Below are positions 30,656 through 34,299 of a stretch of DNA of 34,299 bases, piece after piece. The position numbers and the translations under genes are program-made. Below the pieces are notes generated by a model, which saw only the letters and a list, made by a program, of their open reading frames with translations, had not been told where the DNA came from and made no database searches. How positions within the stretch are numbered: position 1 is the first letter of the stretch; every line of letters starts with the position of its first letter. Source of the DNA: Priapulus caudatus (Eukaryota > Priapulida > Priapulimorpha > Priapulimorphida > Priapulidae); NCBI RefSeq assembly GCF_000485595.1, contig NW_014577317.1, positions 288,370 through 322,668 of the forward strand, in the 5' to 3' direction.

Positions 30656-30862
30656 ATCAAAGAAATCTTCTACAATAGCTTTCCTGTCTGCATGGAGTCG
30701 TTCAATCCACGACTGAAATCCTGCCCAGGCCAGTCTCTGGAGCGCATCGTACATCCGTTTATGGAAACTGACGGCGCAGTTATATCTGCGACCCTTCAGA
30801 ATTCTAGATACCGATCGATCCCTCAACAATCACCCCAGACTCTATGCAGATCAATATTACAT
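30655..30862 (-). pseudogene. Same pseudogene, N-terminal side of the insertion
   Basis: On the minus strand it encodes Y-N-C-A-V, H-K-R-M-Y-D-A-L-Q-R-L-A-W-A-G-F-Q-S-W and D-R-K-A-I-V-E-D-F-F-D, the family block that precedes the segment at 28204. The last 94 bp (30655-30748) are duplicated at 28111-28204. Here the conserved Trp codon is intact (W-A-G-F), whereas copy 1 has TGA. Upstream of about 30862 no further family sequence is recognised. Confidence 0.65.
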
Positions 30863-31365
30863 CATTTTTCTTAGTCAGCGTGTTTTTTAATTTTCACGTT
30901 ATTCCTATAACAATTTTGGCCTTGACCAACTCTGATTTATAACAGTCTCTTTGTTTATCAAAAACATACCTGCAAAGTTTCATTTGAAGCCTCGTTTCCA
31001 TGCTGAAGCAAAATTTTGCGAAAATTCAAATGAAAAAATCTACAAGAAAGCTACTACTTCGGAAAGGTTATCATACAAATTTAAAAACACCTTGGGCTAG
31101 AGTACCATCTGACAGCACTAACAATTTGTCCCTCAATTTGGTACCGAAAACTGGCCGTCTGGCCCATGGACTAAAAGGCGTATTGAGTAACCACCCCTGG
31201 GTCTCGTTTCACCGTGGCGCCGCAATTCTCAAATTCGTGCGACAGATTAAGGTGAGACAGATTTAGGCCAACAACATTTATCAGAGTCAATACATGTTCG
31301 TTACCATGACGACCATATATTGAAGTTGTCCATTCAGTAGTCTAAAGAAGTTATACACGTATCTA
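30863..31365. other. Intergenic, nothing recognised
   Basis: AT-rich to about 31100, then more balanced. The 88-residue frame at 31000-31266 has no recognised features. Confidence 0.35.
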
Positions 31366-32450
31366 TTGCTAGACGATCTGCAGCCTGGATATACGCGCGA
31401 AGCGCGAACAGGCCCGGCGCCTTTTGATCCAATTCGCTGCCCTCTATGTAGAACTAACTACTCGAAGCCCTCTGGGTACTACAGAAAGCCGCATAATCGG
31501 TCAATTGAGGAGTTGTGGCGATTGCAGAAGCCTTTCGACTCTGCACTTAGGGCGAGAATAAATCCTCCACAGGTTTCCTTCATACAACCGGTGGGAATCA
31601 CGTGATCGCTGTCATAGCCACCAGGGATGCTGTACATCGACCTGGGATGCTTAGACACGCGACAGGACGATAGGATGCGGGGATATGAGGCTATGGCAGC
31701 CGAAGTTCGTTGCACTCCCCCTTTCTCCCTTGAGACTCTTGCTCGCAAGAGTCATCCTTGGGGTGACAGCTAACGAACATTCGGATGCCCTCACACCAGC
31801 AGCGCATCACTATCTGCGGGTGCTTACCGAAGCAAGGGTCTCGAGGTATCGCCATACCGAGATGCCTTACCGTAATACGGCTTCATAGGAGAGATGTGGA
31901 GTCCCTTGCCACATCCTACTACTCGACTATGCAGTGCCCACAATGGATACCTCCTGGAGTCGGCGTGGCCCGTACGCACTATACTCCCAGGTTATCTCAC
32001 TGCCGCTCTGCTAATAAATCATTATAAGACTTATAGCAGAGATTTTCGTGTTTTCGCAAACACTCCACGCGAACAAATAGGAGCGCGGATATACATAGCG
32101 GGGAATGCTAGTACATCGTTTCTCTACTACTGTTATCTTTCGTGGATATCTTTAACTGATGTTAATGCGGTATGAACGCAAGAAGGGATTCGCCTATTTA
32201 CAATAAACCTGTGGGCAACGCCACGCGAATACTGTTCCTTCTCATTCTATACCCACATCATAGATGAGTTGACAGCCCGTGTCAGCGCTCAATCTACATC
32301 AGTGTGTCGTCGTCCTCGGACGCTACATACGGGAGAATAGCTCGTATCTCTACGTATATACGCCTATGGAAAGATGCAGCAGCACGCCCATAGTTTAGTA
32401 TGAGGTCATCTGGACGTCTAGCGTCACTAATACAGGTGCACTACCTGTCA
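31366..32450. other. Unclassified balanced-composition sequence
   Basis: Different base composition from the AT-rich interior. A short frame at 31366-31605 includes a C-P-L-C pair but lacks the remaining metal ligands of a RING or other finger. A perfect 9-bp hairpin with a 2-base loop lies at 31734-31753. The word gggatgct is repeated near 31627 and 31644. No family is recognised. Confidence 0.3.
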
Positions 32451-32470
32451 CAGATGTACATACTGAAACT

Positions 32471-32545
32471 ATGCGTGAGAGCTTTACTCATAGCGTGCGA
32501 ATTTCGCAACTGAGAATCCGAGGTTCGAATCCCAGGGCTACTTTC
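32471..32545 (+). other. tRNA-like B-box fragment
   Basis: Contains ggttcgaatccc, matching the tRNA internal promoter B box and T loop. The T stem does not pair well and no acceptor stem could be closed over a normal tRNA length, so it is not called as a tRNA gene. It may be a tRNA-derived SINE head or tRNA relic. Confidence 0.35.
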
Positions 32546-32684
32546 CGCTTTATCCTCTTTTTAATTCTATCGTGCGTCAGTGACGCTCGCACAAGTAGAA
32601 AAGCTAGCTTCGCTGATAGGTTTCTGCACCGTCTCCGTGGTGAAGGGACTTTCGTGCTCAAACGACCTCCTACGGAAACCCCTG

Positions 32685-32735
32685 CTGTCTACTAGAGGTC
32701 GCGAGTTCGACTCTAGTAGAGGGCGGTCAGAACCG
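32685..32735 (+). other. T-arm-like hairpin
   Basis: ctactagag and ctctagtag form a perfect 9-bp stem around gtcgcgagttcga, which resembles a tRNA T arm (gtcgcgagttcgact). No complete cloverleaf was found. It lies about 200 bp after the previous B-box fragment, so the two may belong to one tRNA-related repeat. Confidence 0.35.
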
Positions 32736-33309
32736 TGAAGCTTTTGCTCTTCACTTTCCGAGTGCTGCTGTTGTTCGCCGACAATTCGACTGTTTATCGG
32801 ACATTCATCCTCAACATAGCGCCTAGATATCATGATGTGCTACCGTGCCACGTCTCGCATGGTTCGGCGTCTCACTACATCATGCATCTCTCTCCCACAG
32901 TCGGCATGTACTACTACTATATGCGCTAGCGCTTGTTCGTAGTACAGTTCATTCTGCTCTTATTCGACATGGTTACTCGTCGAACAGTAATTTCTACCTC
33001 CGAATACTGGGGTTTTTATACCACCGAATATCGCCGGGCTCGCCGAAAACGAGTGATCATATGATATGACCAGCTCGCCGAGGTTACACATTTCTCGCCG
33101 AGAAAACCACGCATTGACCTGCGTCGACCTACTCTCCTCGTCACCCACGTGGGGAAGAAGACGTGGGGAGGAACGCTTACAAGCGCATCTGCGTCTACAA
33201 CTTGCAAGTGAGTAGCGTGCAAGCAGGGCTTCTACCAGCTGCACCTGTTTGAAGTTTTCCTGCTTCACATGACGCACACACAACAAGTGTTTACGTTAAT
33301 CCGAACAGC

Positions 33310-33362
33310 GGTCATGCACGAGGTGAGCGGTCACACGAGGTGACGGTCACACAAGGTGACGA
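33310..33362 (+). repeat. Short tandem repeat with ggtgacggtcacac units
   Basis: Three imperfect units of about 16 bp containing aggtgac and ggtcacac. The units themselves contain inverted ggtga/tcacc-type halves. No other feature is visible nearby. Confidence 0.6.
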
Positions 33363-34299
33363 CCTGGCACTGATATTCACGGCATGCACTAAGGTTTCTA
33401 CGTTTTGAGCGTACAGAGGAAATTTCGCGAGTATTTCCACCCATACGGTTCTAACATAGAAATTCTGCCTGAGTGCACTACCGCCACACGTGAATTCTGC
33501 ACCGTATTTCTGTGCATATGTAATGAGCTAGCGTCCAGCGCTAGTACTGCTCGAATTACATAGCGCAAAATCTGTCGATTACGTGCCACTTTTAGACCCA
33601 GTATACGAGATGTGGTATGACGATAGACGAGTGTCTACAAGCGTAATCCCTCGCTCTCACTCTATCTACCCGGTGTATGCAGGGAGACACGCTCAACCTT
33701 GCAACCTTTTATCAACCACACAGTCGTACACTGTACAATGCATATGCATACCTTACGCGTGTTGTACTAGTGGTTGCTATATTTCTTAGAGCCAAACTCG
33801 ATATCGTGCAGAGGTGGGTGGTTTGTAGAAGATGTCCTCTTCTACATCGTCGGCAGGGCACGGACGGACATTGCCCCCACCCCTTTCGACGACCCAGCGA
33901 CCCAGCGACCTGGCTAACATCGCTGCCGAATAGAGGCGTGACTCTCTACCCGGATCTGATACCTATAATGCCACTCGTAACGTCAGGAGGAAGCGCATCA
34001 GACTATCTGCACGACTCGTCTAAGAAATGCAAACCAACTAATATCATACATCTTCCCGCAGCCAGGCGGTACATTACGTAAGTGTTAGGGTATTGTCTCG
34101 CAATATTTACTAAACATATGCTGGTTAGTTACAGGCTGCACGGAATTACAACGGACCGTGGCAGGTGACCTTTGACCTGGCCTGACTACCCAAGCGTTAG
34201 CCTGAGAGGAGCAACACTCACCCGGGGCGACCTTTCTCTCAGCTTCCGGTGGCTTCTGCGGCAGAGTAGATGACGCTAGAGGAGGCTCGCCGGCGGCTC
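33363..34299. other. Window end, nothing recognised
   Basis: Frames up to 134 codons (33677-34081) exist, but their residues show no domain or family pattern. A small cgacccagcgacc repeat lies near 33890. I see no RNA gene or transposon end. Confidence 0.35.

Noticed and set aside
33677-34081. A 134-residue protein at the window end
   Set aside because: No domain, no compositional sign of selection and no neighbouring coding context. Frames of this length occur by chance in sequence of this composition.

Overview
This is a metazoan (probably marine invertebrate) genomic window made almost entirely of transposable-element debris. No intact host gene is visible. The evidence for an animal is BEL/Pao-type integrase with a DUF5641-like tail, long terminal repeats (LTRs), a primer-binding site complementary to animal tRNA-His, a THAP zinc-finger exon with a splice donor, MITE-like foldbacks, many microsatellites, and a broken copy of a large uncharacterised protein family known to me from cnidarian and other animal genomes. 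I cannot narrow the species further.

Region 1 (about 280-21240) is a nested, largely palindromic retroelement cluster. Outer inverted arms (280-4560 and 17236-21190) carry, from outside in, an anonymous flank repeat, an LTR with TGTAGC...GCTACA ends, an env-like gene with a basic cleavage site and fusion-peptide-like segment but no gag or pol, and an AT-rich spacer. Inside lie five fragments of one Pao integrase gene in alternating orientation (4560-6152 +, 9692-10758 -, 10975-12383 +, 12467-13041 -, 15958-17235 -). A directly repeated central block (6153-9692 and 13052-15958) holds a second LTR (TGTAAC...GTTACA) followed by a tRNA-His primer site, the 3' end of pol, a polypurine tract, a third LTR (TGTAA...TTACA), and a THAP exon on the minus strand. 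Diagnostic mutations split the integrase copies. The plus-strand copies keep the catalytic residues. The two long minus-strand copies share an Asp-to-Asn change and a 20-bp deletion that removes the catalytic Glu.

The simplest reading is a palindromic unit (env+, IN+, LTR, pol end, LTR, THAP-, IN-, env-) present twice in direct orientation and fused at about 10758. That could be a real tandem or two haplotypes or reads mis-joined by the assembler. A 10-N gap (13042-13051) and patchy insertion-rich sequence (about 1-1850 and 4150-7850) show the assembly is not reliable here.

Region 2 (21240-26310) is AT-rich, with a diverged direct repeat, microsatellites and no credible gene. Region 3 (26317-30862) is a pseudogene on the minus strand, split by a 2.45-kb insertion that is bounded by a 94-bp direct duplication and carries an AACGTT-rich MITE and nested foldbacks. 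Region 4 (30863-34299) has more balanced composition and contains only tRNA-like B-box fragments and short tandem repeats that I can point to.
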